This document shows, piece by piece, positions 55,725 to 64,000 of a DNA stretch of 64,000 bases. Numbering within the stretch: the first letter of the stretch is position 1; each line of letters begins with the position of its first letter. The stretch is from Leptospira soteropolitanensis (lineage in GTDB: Bacteria; Spirochaetota; Leptospiria; Leptospirales; Leptospiraceae), in NCBI RefSeq assembly GCF_026151655.1, contig NZ_JAMQPN010000001.1, forward strand, positions 310,001 through 374,000, in the 5' to 3' direction. Below the pieces are notes generated by a model. The model saw nothing but the letters and a program-made list of their open reading frames with translations, ran no database searches and was not told the DNA's origin. The position numbers were made by a program, and so were the translations under genes.

Positions 55725-56584
55725 AAGTAAGTTGGAAAAAGAAATTTTAGTTTGTTAATTTGTTCCTGATTTCTTTTTTCAGGAGCAGTCACCAAAGAAA
55801 ACTTTGTGCTTCCCACAAGACTAGTATCATCTGACTTTCCTAAGAAATCAATGAGCGCCGAAAGTAACAACTTCGCTGTCTCTGCATTTTTACTTAAGTT
55901 ACCCAACACCATTTCCAAAGTAACATGGGCTTCATCTTCTTTCCAACAATCGTAGTCGGTTGACATACAAACCATTTGGTAAAGAATCTCTGCTTCTCTT
56001 GCTAGTTTTGCTTCAGGAAGGACAGTCATGTTGATGATATCAGCTCCCCAGGATCTGTACATATGAGATTCAGCTCTTGTAGAAAACAAAGGCCCTTCCA
56101 TACAAATTAGTGTTTTGTTGGAATGAATCGGAAGACCAATTTGTTTTGCAGCCTCTTCTACTTTTTTACCAAGTCCTGGTGAAAAAGGATCAGCAAAAGG
56201 AGCATGAGCCACCATTCCGTTTTCGAAAAAAGTGGATGGTCGTGCCTTGGTGCGGTCAATGATTTGTGAAGGGATTACAAAATCTCTAGGAGCTATTTCT
56301 TGGCGTAAACTTCCCACAGAACTAAATGCAATGATTTCTTCTACGCCTAACTGTTTTAATGCGGCAATATTGGCTCTGGCCGGAACTTCGCTTGGATTTA
56401 AAAAATGTCCTTTTCCATGTCTTGGCAAAAACGCAATTTCTTTCCCTTTAAAACGACCAATGGTGATTGTGTCTGATGGTTTGCCCCAAGGAGTTTCTGG
56501 ATGGATTTCTTTGATAATTTCCATTCCATCAATTGAATATAGGCCAGTTCCACCAATGACCCCGATTTTCACTACATTTGCCAT
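55721..56584 (-). CDS. mtnP: S-methyl-5'-thioadenosine phosphorylase
   Basis: A 287-residue purine nucleoside phosphorylase family 2 enzyme splitting methylthioadenosine into adenine and methylthioribose-1-phosphate for methionine salvage. Key parts are GVIGGTGLYSIDGM, ETPWGKPSDTITIG, FLPRHGKGHFLNPSEV, SSVGSLRQEIAPRDFV and the substrate pocket NMTVLPEAKLAREAEILY with TDYDCW. These match MTAP rather than generic PNP. It overlaps the STAS gene at the stop. Confidence 0.9.
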   Translation of the reverse strand: MANVVKIGVIGGTGLYSIDGMEIIKEIHPETPWGKPSDTITIGRFKGKEIAFLPRHGKGHFLNPSEVPARANIAALKQLGVEEIIAFSSVGSLRQEIAPRDFVIPSQIIDRTKARPSTFFENGMVAHAPFADPFSPGLGKKVEEAAKQIGLPIHSNKTLICMEGPLFSTRAESHMYRSWGADIINMTVLPEAKLAREAEILYQMVCMSTDYDCWKEDEAHVTLEMVLGNLSKNAETAKLLLSALIDFLGKSDDTSLVGSTKFSLVTAPEKRNQEQINKLKFLFPTYF

Positions 56585-56676
56585 ATGAATCCTCTTAAAG
56601 TGCAGTTTTCCCCTAACGATTTTGGTTGCATTCGTTTTTTACATTCGAAGACTGTAGAATGCTCATGGGAGAATAC

Positions 56677-58110
56677 ATGAAATCCAAAATATTACCTTTC
56701 ACCGCTCTAACGCTCCTGATTTTTACAGCAGGTATTACCTCTGATTCCGCATTTGATATGTCCACCCAGTCCGACCGCAAATCAGTCAGTGTAACCATTT
56801 ATAATGGGGGCATTGGTCTTGTTCGGGAAACTCGTCAATTGAATTTATCTAAAGGAATTCGAACTTTACGTTTTGAAGATGTTCCTTCTCAAATCATACC
56901 GCAAACAGTAAGAGTAAAAGGTGAAGATCCTAAAAAACTCACAGTGTTTGAACAAAACTACGAATACGATTTAATTTCCCCAGAACGTTTGATGGACAAA
57001 TACATCGGGAAGGAAGTCACCCTTTACAATGAATCCAAAGAAAAAACCACATCTGTCAAAGCGACGTTAATCTCTAATAACGGAAACCCTGTGTATAAAA
57101 TTGGCGATGAAATTTCGCTTGGATATAATGGACGAGTAACCGTCCCCACCATTCCTGAAAATCTTTTTGCGAAACCCACACTCGTCTGGAAACTGAAAAA
57201 CGATGTAGAAAAGGAACAAACCTTAGAAGTTTCTTACCAAACAAATGGACTTGGTTGGTCGGCTGATTACATCCTCGTTCTAGATAAAGAGGAAAATCTC
57301 TGTGGTCTTAACTCTTGGGTGACTTTGAATAACAACTCAGGCGCTGAATTTAAGAACGCGACTTTGCAACTTGTGGCAGGAAAAGTAAATTTAATCTCCA
57401 ACCAATCCAACACCTATGCAATGCAACCTCGCGCTGTGAAAAAAACGATGATGAAAGAGTATTCTGAATCCGTTGCAGCACCAGAATTCAACCAAGAAAA
57501 TTTGTCAGAGTATTATTTATACACTTTGGATCAGCCAACTAATATTGGTTATAATCAAACCAAACAAGTGCAACTCTTTCAATCAGAAGGAATTGAAATC
57601 AAAAAGTATTTTGTTTTTGAAAACCTTCCTATGTATGAAGGGAATGAAAAAAACTTCAATAACGCAACTATCAAGTATATCTTCAAAAATGCGAAGAAAA
57701 ACAATTTAGGTCGCCCCTTACCACAAGGAACCATTCGTGTTTTCAAAGCAGATTCCAAAGGAAGACAACAACTTCTGGGAGAAGATACAATCGATCACAC
57801 TCCAGAAAATGAAGAAGTTAAAATTCGAACAGGCCAAGCCTTTGATGTAGTGGCTAACGGCAAACGACTCTCAAGCGAAGTTTTCAAACTTTCTCGTGGA
57901 GATAAATCAACTTACTCGGCGGAAATTCGAAATAGAAAAAAAGAAGAAATCGAAGTTCGGTTTTATGCAAGCCTTTGGGGTGATTGGACGATCACAAAAT
58001 CCTCTCATAAATTTACAAAAGAATCCGCTACGAGAGCTTATGCAGATGTTCCTTTAAAACCCAATGAAACAGTCACCGTAGAATACACCGTAGAGACTAA
58101 GTATCACTAA
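56677..58110 (+). CDS. DUF4139-type exported protein
   Basis: A 477-residue protein that begins with a signal peptide (KSKILPFTALTLLIFTAGI). The middle and C-terminal parts (VTIYNGGIGLVRETRQLNLSKG near the N terminus, LEVSYQTNGLGWSADYILVL in the centre, YSAEIRNRKKEEIEVRF late) fit the DUF4139/mucoidy-inhibitor-A-like family, whose function is uncertain and possibly linked to envelope. I start at 56677, where gggagaatacATG provides a ribosome binding site, rather than at the upstream TTG 56626. The stop overlaps the next ATG (taATG). Confidence 0.8.
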   Translation: MKSKILPFTALTLLIFTAGITSDSAFDMSTQSDRKSVSVTIYNGGIGLVRETRQLNLSKGIRTLRFEDVPSQIIPQTVRVKGEDPKKLTVFEQNYEYDLISPERLMDKYIGKEVTLYNESKEKTTSVKATLISNNGNPVYKIGDEISLGYNGRVTVPTIPENLFAKPTLVWKLKNDVEKEQTLEVSYQTNGLGWSADYILVLDKEENLCGLNSWVTLNNNSGAEFKNATLQLVAGKVNLISNQSNTYAMQPRAVKKTMMKEYSESVAAPEFNQENLSEYYLYTLDQPTNIGYNQTKQVQLFQSEGIEIKKYFVFENLPMYEGNEKNFNNATIKYIFKNAKKNNLGRPLPQGTIRVFKADSKGRQQLLGEDTIDHTPENEEVKIRTGQAFDVVANGKRLSSEVFKLSRGDKSTYSAEIRNRKKEEIEVRFYASLWGDWTITKSSHKFTKESATRAYADVPLKPNETVTVEYTVETKYH

Positions 58111-59696
58111 TGGAAAATAAATATGACGTAATCATTATCGGCTCTGGTATTGGTGGCCTCACGGCCGCCTCTATCCTTTCTCAAGTTGCCAAAAAGAAAG
58201 TACTCGTTTTGGAACGTCATTTTAAGTTAGGCGGTTTCACACATACCTTCAAACGACTTGGAAAATTTGAATGGGATGTGGGGATCCATTATATTGGGGA
58301 CTTAGGCGAAGGTTCCATGTTACGAACTCTATTTGATTCCATCACAAGAAAAGGTGTGAAGTGGAACAAAATGCAAGAGCCGTTCGAAATCTTCGATTAC
58401 CCTGATTTCAGTTTTCCTGTGTATGGAGAAAAAGAAAGATTTGTATCGGACTTAAAACTTAAATTTCCTTTAGAATCTGCAGCCATTGATAGATACTTTC
58501 GAGATGTCGAAACCTTCACCCAATGGTTTGGAAGACATTTTACACTCAAAGCTCTGCCATCAGTATTTGAAAAAGCAGCCAAGTTTTTAAACTTAAACCA
58601 CATCCCCACTCCTTATATCACCACCAAAGAATATATGGAGACTCATATTCGGGATGAGAATTTAAGAGCTCTTCTTTGTTCACAGTGGGGTGACTACGGA
58701 CTCCCACCTTCTATGTCTTCCTTTGCCATTCATTCGATGATCGTCACACATTACTTTAATGGTGGTTATTTTCCAATTGGCGGTTCATCCAAAATCGTAG
58801 ATTCGATTGAACCCATTGTAGAAGAAAACGGTGGGAGTTTAAAAATCCTCCATACGGTGAAGGAAATCATTTTGGAAGGAGACAAAGCAGTCGGTGTGAA
58901 AGTAGAAGTTCAAAAAGGAAAAACTTTTTCCGAACAAGAATTTTTTGCCGATGTGATTGTTTCCGATGCCGGTGCTTATACCACCTACAACAAATTATTA
59001 CCAAAAGAATATTCCTCTTCTTTCCAAAAATCTTTGGAAACTCTTAGTACCCAAGGAACGACATCCATTACACTCTATATTGGTTTTAAAGAATCTCCGA
59101 CAAAACTCGGTTTTCACGGAGAGAACCATTGGATCTTTCCCGATATAAACCATGATGGCTGTTATGCGAAAAGAAACGATTTGGCTGATGGAAAACCTCC
59201 TATGATGTATCTTTCCTTCCCTTCTTTAAAAAATCCTGAAGCAGAAGGCCACACTGCCGAAGCGATTAGTTTTGCAGACTACTCCTTATTTGCCAAATGG
59301 AAAGACGAACCCTGGAAAAAAAGGGGAGAAGACTACACAAAACTCAAAGAAACCATCACCGAAGGGATGTTAGAATTTTTAGAGAAACGATTTCCTGGAT
59401 TTAGGGATCTCATCGAATTCACAGAACTCTCCACACCCATCACTACGGAATTTTTTACCGGTCATAAAGAAGGTTCCATTTACGGACTTTCCTGTACACC
59501 GGAACGCTTCAAACAAGAATGGTTAGGTGTGAGGACAACCATCAAAAATCTTTACCTAACGGGAGCGGATGCCTGCTCTCCAGGAGTAGCGGGAGCCCTA
59601 ATGGGCGGAGTAGCAGCTTCTTCTGTGGTTTTAGGGCTTACGGGAACTCTTCGGCTTATGAAAGAACTTTTCCAAAAGAGCCAAGAAACCAGTTGA
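58110..59696 (+). CDS. FAD-dependent oxidoreductase, retinol saturase/carotene isomerase-like
   Basis: A 528-residue flavoprotein. It has an N-terminal dinucleotide motif VIIIGSGIGGLTAASIL (about 7-23), LVLERHFKLGGFTHTF (about 33-48) and a C-terminal LYLTGADACSPGVAGALMGG, the CrtI/RetSat-type pattern. The WDVGIHYIGDLGEGS segment is like all-trans-retinol 13,14-reductase relatives. Likely a polyene or isoprenoid desaturase, isomerase or reductase. It overlaps the DUF4139 gene by 1 bp and is followed by a MarR regulator. Confidence 0.87.
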   Translation: MENKYDVIIIGSGIGGLTAASILSQVAKKKVLVLERHFKLGGFTHTFKRLGKFEWDVGIHYIGDLGEGSMLRTLFDSITRKGVKWNKMQEPFEIFDYPDFSFPVYGEKERFVSDLKLKFPLESAAIDRYFRDVETFTQWFGRHFTLKALPSVFEKAAKFLNLNHIPTPYITTKEYMETHIRDENLRALLCSQWGDYGLPPSMSSFAIHSMIVTHYFNGGYFPIGGSSKIVDSIEPIVEENGGSLKILHTVKEIILEGDKAVGVKVEVQKGKTFSEQEFFADVIVSDAGAYTTYNKLLPKEYSSSFQKSLETLSTQGTTSITLYIGFKESPTKLGFHGENHWIFPDINHDGCYAKRNDLADGKPPMMYLSFPSLKNPEAEGHTAEAISFADYSLFAKWKDEPWKKRGEDYTKLKETITEGMLEFLEKRFPGFRDLIEFTELSTPITTEFFTGHKEGSIYGLSCTPERFKQEWLGVRTTIKNLYLTGADACSPGVAGALMGGVAASSVVLGLTGTLRLMKELFQKSQETS

Positions 59697-59735
59697 CAAA
59701 TGGTTTAAGATTTGATAGTTTGATATTAAATTAAT
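59693..59735 (+). promoter_or_regulatory. Candidate MarR promoter/operator
   Basis: A TTGACA at 59693 overlaps the retinol-saturase-like stop codon. TTTGATA occurs twice (59711 and 59719) and tttgatattaaa is an imperfect palindrome before the MarR start at 59734. These fit a promoter with an autoregulatory MarR site. The -10 is weak. Confidence 0.35.
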
Positions 59736-60195
59736 GGGAACAAAATTCAAAGGAACTAAAAAAGAAGTACAGGCACTCGACGCATTTATTAAATTAAAAC
59801 GTGCTGCTGAATCTCTGTCTTCCCGACTCATTTCTGAATTTACCAAATGGAGTATTTCAGAAAGTCAATTTGGGGTTTTAGAGACTTTGTACCATTTAGG
59901 CCCCCTTTGCCAAAAGGATCTTGGGGATAAGATCCTTAAGAGTACGGGAAACATCACACTTGTCATCGATAACTTGGAAAAAAGAAATCTAGTAGAACGT
60001 GTTCGCGGTGTGGAGGACAGACGGTTTATCTCTGTCCACCTAACAACGGAAGGAAAAAAACTCATCGAACAGATTTTCCCTGACCATGTAAAAAGAATTA
60101 CTTCTGAATTTGCCGTATTATCACCTGAGGAACAAGAAGTTCTTGGAAAGATCTGCAAAAAACTCGGAAAAAAAACAGACGTCCTCTGTAAATAA
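59734..60195 (+). CDS. MarR-family transcriptional regulator
   Basis: A 153-residue winged-helix regulator. The DNA-binding part is SQFGVLETLYHLGPLCQKDL, followed by KILKSTGNITLVIDNLEKRN (recognition helix) and the wing VRGVEDRRFISVHLTTEGK. Dimer helices flank it. The helix LKRAAESLSSRLISEF at the start is typical. It follows 37 bp after the retinol-saturase-like gene, so that gene or its own promoter is the probable target. It ends one base from the convergent FGE gene. Confidence 0.9.
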   Translation: MGTKFKGTKKEVQALDAFIKLKRAAESLSSRLISEFTKWSISESQFGVLETLYHLGPLCQKDLGDKILKSTGNITLVIDNLEKRNLVERVRGVEDRRFISVHLTTEGKKLIEQIFPDHVKRITSEFAVLSPEEQEVLGKICKKLGKKTDVLCK

Positions 60196-60196
60196 T

Positions 60197-61465
60197 TTAG
60201 TCTCGGTAGTCCATCACCAATCGAAATCCCGCTCGCCTATCTTCGGATAGGTTAGGAATCCCTCCGTAAGATCTAGCACTGGCTGTAGAATTTTTCGCAG
60301 AGTCCGCATAAGAACCTCCACGAACTACTTTGTAGATTTTTCCAAATGAAAAGTTTTTGATATGGTGGCCTGGATACAACTGGTAATCACTGGATGTCCA
60401 CTCCGGTGCATTGCCACACATTCCGATAGCTCCATATGGACTGGCACCTTCAGTGGATAGTGCCAATACAGACTGTGCTTTACCAATTTTTGATTCTCTG
60501 GTGTTACAATATAAAGAATCATATTCATCACCAAAAGGATATTTAGTGGCAATGATTTGATAACCTAAGGTTTCATCCCTGTTGGTAAATTCTATGACAC
60601 CGGGTCCACGGGCGGCCTTTTCCCATTCCCACTCCGTAGGAATTCGTTTTCCTACCCAACTCGCATATCGTTCTACTTCCCTGTAAGTAAGATGAAGAAC
60701 AGGATAATCCCCTTCTCCATCGGGGTATTTTCCTCCAATCCAATGTGGGGGACTAGGGGAATTCGTTTGTTTTAGAAAATATGCATATTCTGCATTTGTG
60801 ACTTCATACTTATCAATATAAAAGGATGGGATCTCTTTTAAATTAGAAGGTTTCGGTTCCAAAAAATAAGGATTAAAACTATCGCTAGAAGGGTCAGTTC
60901 CTTGACCGTATAAAAATAAACCTCTTGAAACTAAAACCATCTCCTTTCTGTCTTTGGGATGAAAAACAGTTTTCCTGGGTGGAGTAAATCTACCTTTAAA
61001 GAATGCATCTGGCTCTGTAAAAAAATCTTCTTCGATATAACTAGAGATATAGGCATCAGTGGTGATTTCTTTCATTTTTGAAGTTAGATCTGGTTTGTAA
61101 TCACCCACTAACACTACTTCAATGAATTGATTTTTTTTATTTATATGTTTCTCTTCCCAAACAGTATCCCGAACCACAAGAACTCCTTGTTTTAGGTCTG
61201 TCAGTTTTTGATACACAGGAAATTCCTTTGTTTCAGCAAATAAAGACTTAATTTCCGTTAGAGAAAGTTTAGAAATTCGTTGGTTGCGATAAATCCGAAC
61301 TTTAATCCAAAGTCTATTTTTATAAACTCCAACCACTTCTCCTTTCCATAGTTGGACTTTCTTTTTAGTGGTAGCAAAGGGTGATTCTTCCGAAGTTTCC
61401 TCTTGCGAAACAAGGGGTGAAATGATCATTCCCCAAACGAATAGAATCATTAGTAGTTTTTTCAT
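60197..61465 (-). CDS. FGE-sulfatase-domain exported protein
   Basis: About 422 residues with signal peptide MKKLLMILFVWGMIISPLVS. The first 150 residues have a beta-rich N-terminal region (WKGEVVGVYKNRLWIKVRIY), and the last 220 a formylglycine-generating-enzyme-like fold: SFYIDKYEVTNAEYAYFLK, PVLHLTYREVERYASWVGKR, LPTEWEWE-like IPTEWEWEKAARGPG, GMCGNAPEWTSSDY and VVRGGSY. Whether it has true FGE activity is doubtful, as such folds often serve other roles. The frame is open upstream to 61642, but the signal peptide and aaaagaaagtATG favour 61465. Confidence 0.82.
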   Translation of the reverse strand: MKKLLMILFVWGMIISPLVSQEETSEESPFATTKKKVQLWKGEVVGVYKNRLWIKVRIYRNQRISKLSLTEIKSLFAETKEFPVYQKLTDLKQGVLVVRDTVWEEKHINKKNQFIEVVLVGDYKPDLTSKMKEITTDAYISSYIEEDFFTEPDAFFKGRFTPPRKTVFHPKDRKEMVLVSRGLFLYGQGTDPSSDSFNPYFLEPKPSNLKEIPSFYIDKYEVTNAEYAYFLKQTNSPSPPHWIGGKYPDGEGDYPVLHLTYREVERYASWVGKRIPTEWEWEKAARGPGVIEFTNRDETLGYQIIATKYPFGDEYDSLYCNTRESKIGKAQSVLALSTEGASPYGAIGMCGNAPEWTSSDYQLYPGHHIKNFSFGKIYKVVRGGSYADSAKNSTASARSYGGIPNLSEDRRAGFRLVMDYRD

Positions 61466-61558
61466 ACTTTCTTTTATCATCATCGGCGTATTTTGCAGAA
61501 ACCTTTTGATTGAAATTTCCTGTGCATGTATACAATCTGTGGAAAGGGAAATATCACA

Positions 61559-62170
61559 TTGATCGAGTTTCAGTACAAACGAGAGAAGGAAAATATCCTC
61601 ATTTCCCTCAAAACGGATTCTACCCAAATCGGTACCTTCCACCGAATCGCCACAATCATTTATGCTCTTAAAATGGACATCCTTTCGGGGGAATTAAGCA
61701 CAGTCATAGAACAAGGTCACGAGTTTACAATCGATTCGTTCATTTTACAAGCAGATGGCGGCGACACCACCCAGGCAGCTTTCAAACTAGGAATGATGAT
61801 GGATTCCTTATTTTCTAAGAATACTAAGTTTGAAGAAATTTTGGAGAAATTACAAATCCAAGAACCTGCAGTTGCCACTTTCTTCCGTGAAACACCGGAG
61901 TTTATTTTTAGCGACCTTCCTGAAAGAAATGAAACCTGTTTGTATTTGGAAAGTAGTGCTGGGCGAGGTTTGTTGTATTATGTATCTCGCATTTTAATGC
62001 AAAACCAAATCAACATTCGGAGTGCCACCATCGAAACGGACTTTGAAACAGGCCGGGCCAAAGATAGTTTTTATTTAACGGACGTGTCGGGGAAGATGTT
62101 TGCTTCTTCTGACCTTGCAGACAAAATCAGAAGAGAAATTCTAGCCCCGATCCAATCGAATTCTCGTTAG
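61559..62170 (+). CDS. ACT-domain protein, GlnD C-terminal-like
   Basis: About 203 residues with two ACT-like repeats: the first reads LISLKTDSTQIGTFHRIATI with LKMDILSGELST, the second TCLYLESSAGRGLLYYVSRI with INIRSATIETDFETGRAKDSFYL. The second resembles the C-terminal ACT domains of GlnD uridylyltransferases (DRPGLLYxI...AxIxTxGxxxxDxFYV). There is no catalytic domain, so it may sense amino acids such as glutamine or regulate a partner. I start at TTG 61559 behind ggaaagggaaatatcaca; an upstream ATG (61526) lacks a ribosome binding site. It stops 3 bp from the convergent gene. Confidence 0.78.
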   Translation: MIEFQYKREKENILISLKTDSTQIGTFHRIATIIYALKMDILSGELSTVIEQGHEFTIDSFILQADGGDTTQAAFKLGMMMDSLFSKNTKFEEILEKLQIQEPAVATFFRETPEFIFSDLPERNETCLYLESSAGRGLLYYVSRILMQNQINIRSATIETDFETGRAKDSFYLTDVSGKMFASSDLADKIRREILAPIQSNSR

Positions 62171-62173
62171 AGA

Positions 62174-62821
62174 TTAATTTTTACAAAGAACTTTCAAAGA
62201 AGTAGCTTTATCAACTTTTGGTGCTTTTCCGTTAGAAAAACGGTAAGCCAAACCAGACTTCTTATCCACTTCAGTTTTCGTCCAATACTTCTCTTCGCTA
62301 GATTTGATCTCTTTTGGTGCAGTCGCTGCAAATTTTACGAGATCTTCTTTAGAAGGAACCACTCCACCTACTGATTTACAATAAGCAGCTGCTTCCGACC
62401 ATTTTTTGGAAGCTACTTTATCCACGAGGAATCCAGCAGTAGATTCTTCTGCAGGGACCTCTTCTACTTTTTTCTCAGGTTCTGCAGCCACAGGTTTGGT
62501 TTGTGCATCTGCAGGAACAGAAGCTGTTACCACAGGAGCAGGTGCTTTTGTTTTAAAGTATTTCACATATCCTAAGTACCCGATGGCAAGTACACCGGCC
62601 AAAACCAAAAATAGATATACTCCGTTTCCTGATTCTTTCGTTTGAGAAGATCCCTCAGAATGAGATACTGGGGATTGAAGAGAAACTTGTGCGGACTCAT
62701 CGTTTCCGAATAGAGATGCGCTCTCGTTTCTTGTAGATTGTTTCTTAACCGTATTTGTTTTCTTAGCCGCTTTTTTAACAGCCTTCTTCTTAGCGGCAGA
62801 TGATGATTTTTTCGTTGCCAT
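62174..62821 (-). CDS. Lysine-rich membrane-anchored protein with Lcl_C-like domain
   Basis: About 215 residues. Residues 3-32 are a histone H1-like Lys/Ala tract (TKKSSSAAKKKAVKKAAKKT), followed by a polar linker, one TM helix at about 68-86 (VYLFLVLAGVLAIGYLGYV), a Pro/Ala/Glu-rich spacer and a C-terminal domain with WSEAAAYCKSVGGVVPSKE and EKYWTKTEVDKKSGLAYRFS, like the DUF1566/Lcl C-terminal family. The basic N terminus would be cytoplasmic and the rest periplasmic. I start at 62821 behind aaggattatcATG; the longer frame to 62866 is not supported. Confidence 0.75.
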   Translation of the reverse strand: MATKKSSSAAKKKAVKKAAKKTNTVKKQSTRNESASLFGNDESAQVSLQSPVSHSEGSSQTKESGNGVYLFLVLAGVLAIGYLGYVKYFKTKAPAPVVTASVPADAQTKPVAAEPEKKVEEVPAEESTAGFLVDKVASKKWSEAAAYCKSVGGVVPSKEDLVKFAATAPKEIKSSEEKYWTKTEVDKKSGLAYRFSNGKAPKVDKATSLKVLCKN

Positions 62822-62965
62822 AATGATAATCCTTATTGCCGAGACAATTCTAATTATAGTTATCACATGAAATCAGAAAAAGCTGAAGAACTTCTTCTCA
62901 AATTTGTTTTTTTTTAAAATTTTTTTAAGTGTGTTTCCTTTTCTACTCCGAAATCGTGATCCTAA

Positions 62966-64000
62966 ATGAAAGAAGTTCGTATTGGTCTATTGGGTGCCGG
63001 AGTTGTCGGCACTAGCTTACTCCAACTCTTGGATAAAAACCGGGAAAAAATCCAAAATCATTATGGAATCAACTTACAGCTAACGGTCATAGCCACTCGT
63101 AGCCCGGGAAAACTCCAAGGTAAAACGAACGTTCCAGTAACTGATGACGTCTTATCTGTTACAAATCGTTCGGATATCGATATGATTGTTGAATTGATAG
63201 GCGGAACTGATACAGCCTACCAAGCGGTTCGTTCAGCATTAGAAAATGGCAAAACTGTCATTACAGCCAATAAGGCCTTGTTATCCGAAAAAGGTCGGGA
63301 TTTATATCCGATCGCTACCCAAACCGGTGCTGAGCTTGGTTATGAGGCGGCAGTGGCAGGTTCCATTCCCATCATCCGTACATTACGAGATGGACTCTCC
63401 TCTTGTGAATTTGAAGTCATTTGCGGAATCCTGAACGGAACCACAAATTTTATTTTAACTAAAATGGAACAAGAAGCCTGGGATTATTCCACTGCATTGA
63501 AAAAAGCGCAAGAACTCGGTTTTGCAGAAGCAGATCCAACTTTCGACGTTGAAGGAATTGATGCAGGTCATAAAATCAGTTTGCTTGCAAGTCTCGCGTT
63601 TCGAGAGTACGTTTCGTTCGCTTCCCTTTCTGTAAAAGGAATATCCGATTTACAATCGTTGGACATTCAATCCGCCCTTTCACTCGGGTATCGAATTAAA
63701 CTATTAGGAATCTCTAAACGAAGTTCTGCGGGAGTTCTCACCAAAGTCCACCCCACTCTTGTTCCTCTCGACCATCCACTGGCAAATGTAATGAACGAAT
63801 CCAATGCCGTTTTTTATAAAACGAAAGAAGCCGATTCGGGAATGATCACTGGAAAAGGAGCTGGAGGAATGCCTACTGCCAGTGCGGTTCTCTCCGACAT
63901 CATTTACTATGCATCCAGACTCGGAAGTAAAGAGATCGCTAAGGAAAATAACCTATTCCCTGAAGCAAAGGCCTTTCCAGAGCTGGACAATATGGTTCGT
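62966..64000 (+). CDS. hom: Homoserine dehydrogenase, 3' end missing
   Basis: The first 345 codons of an open frame that runs off the window end. The N-terminal Rossmann motif GLLGAGVVGTSLLQL (8-22), VELIGGTDTAYQAVRSAL, TANKALL, the catalytic region CGILNGTTNFILTKM and AEADPTFDVEGIDAGHKISLLASL are diagnostic. It reduces aspartate semialdehyde to homoserine for threonine and methionine synthesis. Whether a C-terminal ACT domain follows is not visible. The start ATG at 62966 has no strong ribosome binding site. Confidence 0.94.
   Translation, partial: MKEVRIGLLGAGVVGTSLLQLLDKNREKIQNHYGINLQLTVIATRSPGKLQGKTNVPVTDDVLSVTNRSDIDMIVELIGGTDTAYQAVRSALENGKTVITANKALLSEKGRDLYPIATQTGAELGYEAAVAGSIPIIRTLRDGLSSCEFEVICGILNGTTNFILTKMEQEAWDYSTALKKAQELGFAEADPTFDVEGIDAGHKISLLASLAFREYVSFASLSVKGISDLQSLDIQSALSLGYRIKLLGISKRSSAGVLTKVHPTLVPLDHPLANVMNESNAVFYKTKEADSGMITGKGAGGMPTASAVLSDIIYYASRLGSKEIAKENNLFPEAKAFPELDNMVR

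Noticed and set aside
60198..60552. Minus-strand short frame overlapping the FGE-domain gene in another frame
   Set aside because: A shadow of the FGE-sulfatase-domain coding sequence with no support of its own.
1..64000. CRISPR array, tRNA, rRNA, insertion sequence or prophage
   Set aside because: I saw no regularly spaced repeats, cloverleaf-like tRNA ends, transposase or phage structural genes anywhere in the window.

Overview
The window looks like a chromosomal segment of a spirochaete of the genus Leptospira, most likely a saprophytic (L. biflexa-type) lineage. Supporting signs are the low GC content (roughly 37-39% by eye), several chemoreceptors and multi-PAS sensor kinases, many lipoproteins with relaxed lipoboxes (GNC, FNC, IHC), frequent TTG/GTG starts, and catabolic and outer-membrane genes mixed with housekeeping genes (pyrD, argG, coaD, ndk, ispA, pgi, galK, mtnP, hom). 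The genus is an inference from gene content and was not tested by any search. Coding density is very high. No rRNA, tRNA, CRISPR array, insertion sequence or prophage was recognised.

Layout. 0-5 kb: RibD/DHFR-like protein, DUF1579 protein, LURP-one-like protein, an unusual HsdR_N-like nuclease domain fused to a ParA ATPase, then a TetR regulator with an alpha/beta hydrolase and matching operator-like sites in front of both. 5-12 kb: a six-TM chemoreceptor, a DUF3052-like protein, a dCache chemoreceptor broken by a frameshift in a T-run, a folded repeat-like element, and a porin-lipoprotein pair behind a Pho-box-like sequence. 12-17 kb: a four-gene operon of BASS transporter, epimerase, cytochrome c/beta-propeller protein and MFS transporter. 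17-29 kb (minus strand): a ten-gene run with almost no gaps encoding a secreted GMC oxidoreductase module, BASS transporter, acyl-CoA dehydrogenase, two SDR-type enzymes, long-chain acyl-CoA ligase, enoyl-CoA hydratase, its own chemoreceptor and a DUF2804 lipoprotein. It is headed by a perfect 16-bp palindrome close to the Bacillus FadR consensus and faces a TetR gene with a FadR-like recognition helix. This is the most interesting system in the window: sensing, uptake, oxidation and beta-oxidation of a hydrophobic alcohol or sterol-like compound, probably controlled by an acyl-CoA.

29-35 kb: an EAL phosphodiesterase, RluA-type pseudouridine synthase, HAD phosphatase, and a hybrid REC/anti-sigma-type ATPase with its PAS kinase. 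34.7-40 kb: pyrD, rlmD-like methyltransferase, then a second GMC/small-subunit module with a nitrilase-like lipoprotein. 40-46 kb: argG, coaD, Na+/H+ antiporter with USP tail, ndk, a terminator directly before ispA, and tlyA-like methyltransferase. 46-53 kb: single-domain response regulator, ferredoxin, hydrolase, then kinase, REC-kinase, amgK-like and murU-like genes (predicted MurNAc recycling). 52.8-64 kb: pgi, galK, STAS protein, mtnP, DUF4139 protein, retinol-saturase-like oxidoreductase with MarR, FGE-sulfatase-domain protein, ACT-domain protein, a lysine-rich membrane-anchored protein, and the 5' part of homoserine dehydrogenase, which runs off the end.

Recurring themes are tail-to-tail genes that abut or overlap, head-to-head genes with 1-25 bp between starts, and paralogous modules (two GMC modules, two BASS transporters, two six-TM chemoreceptors).
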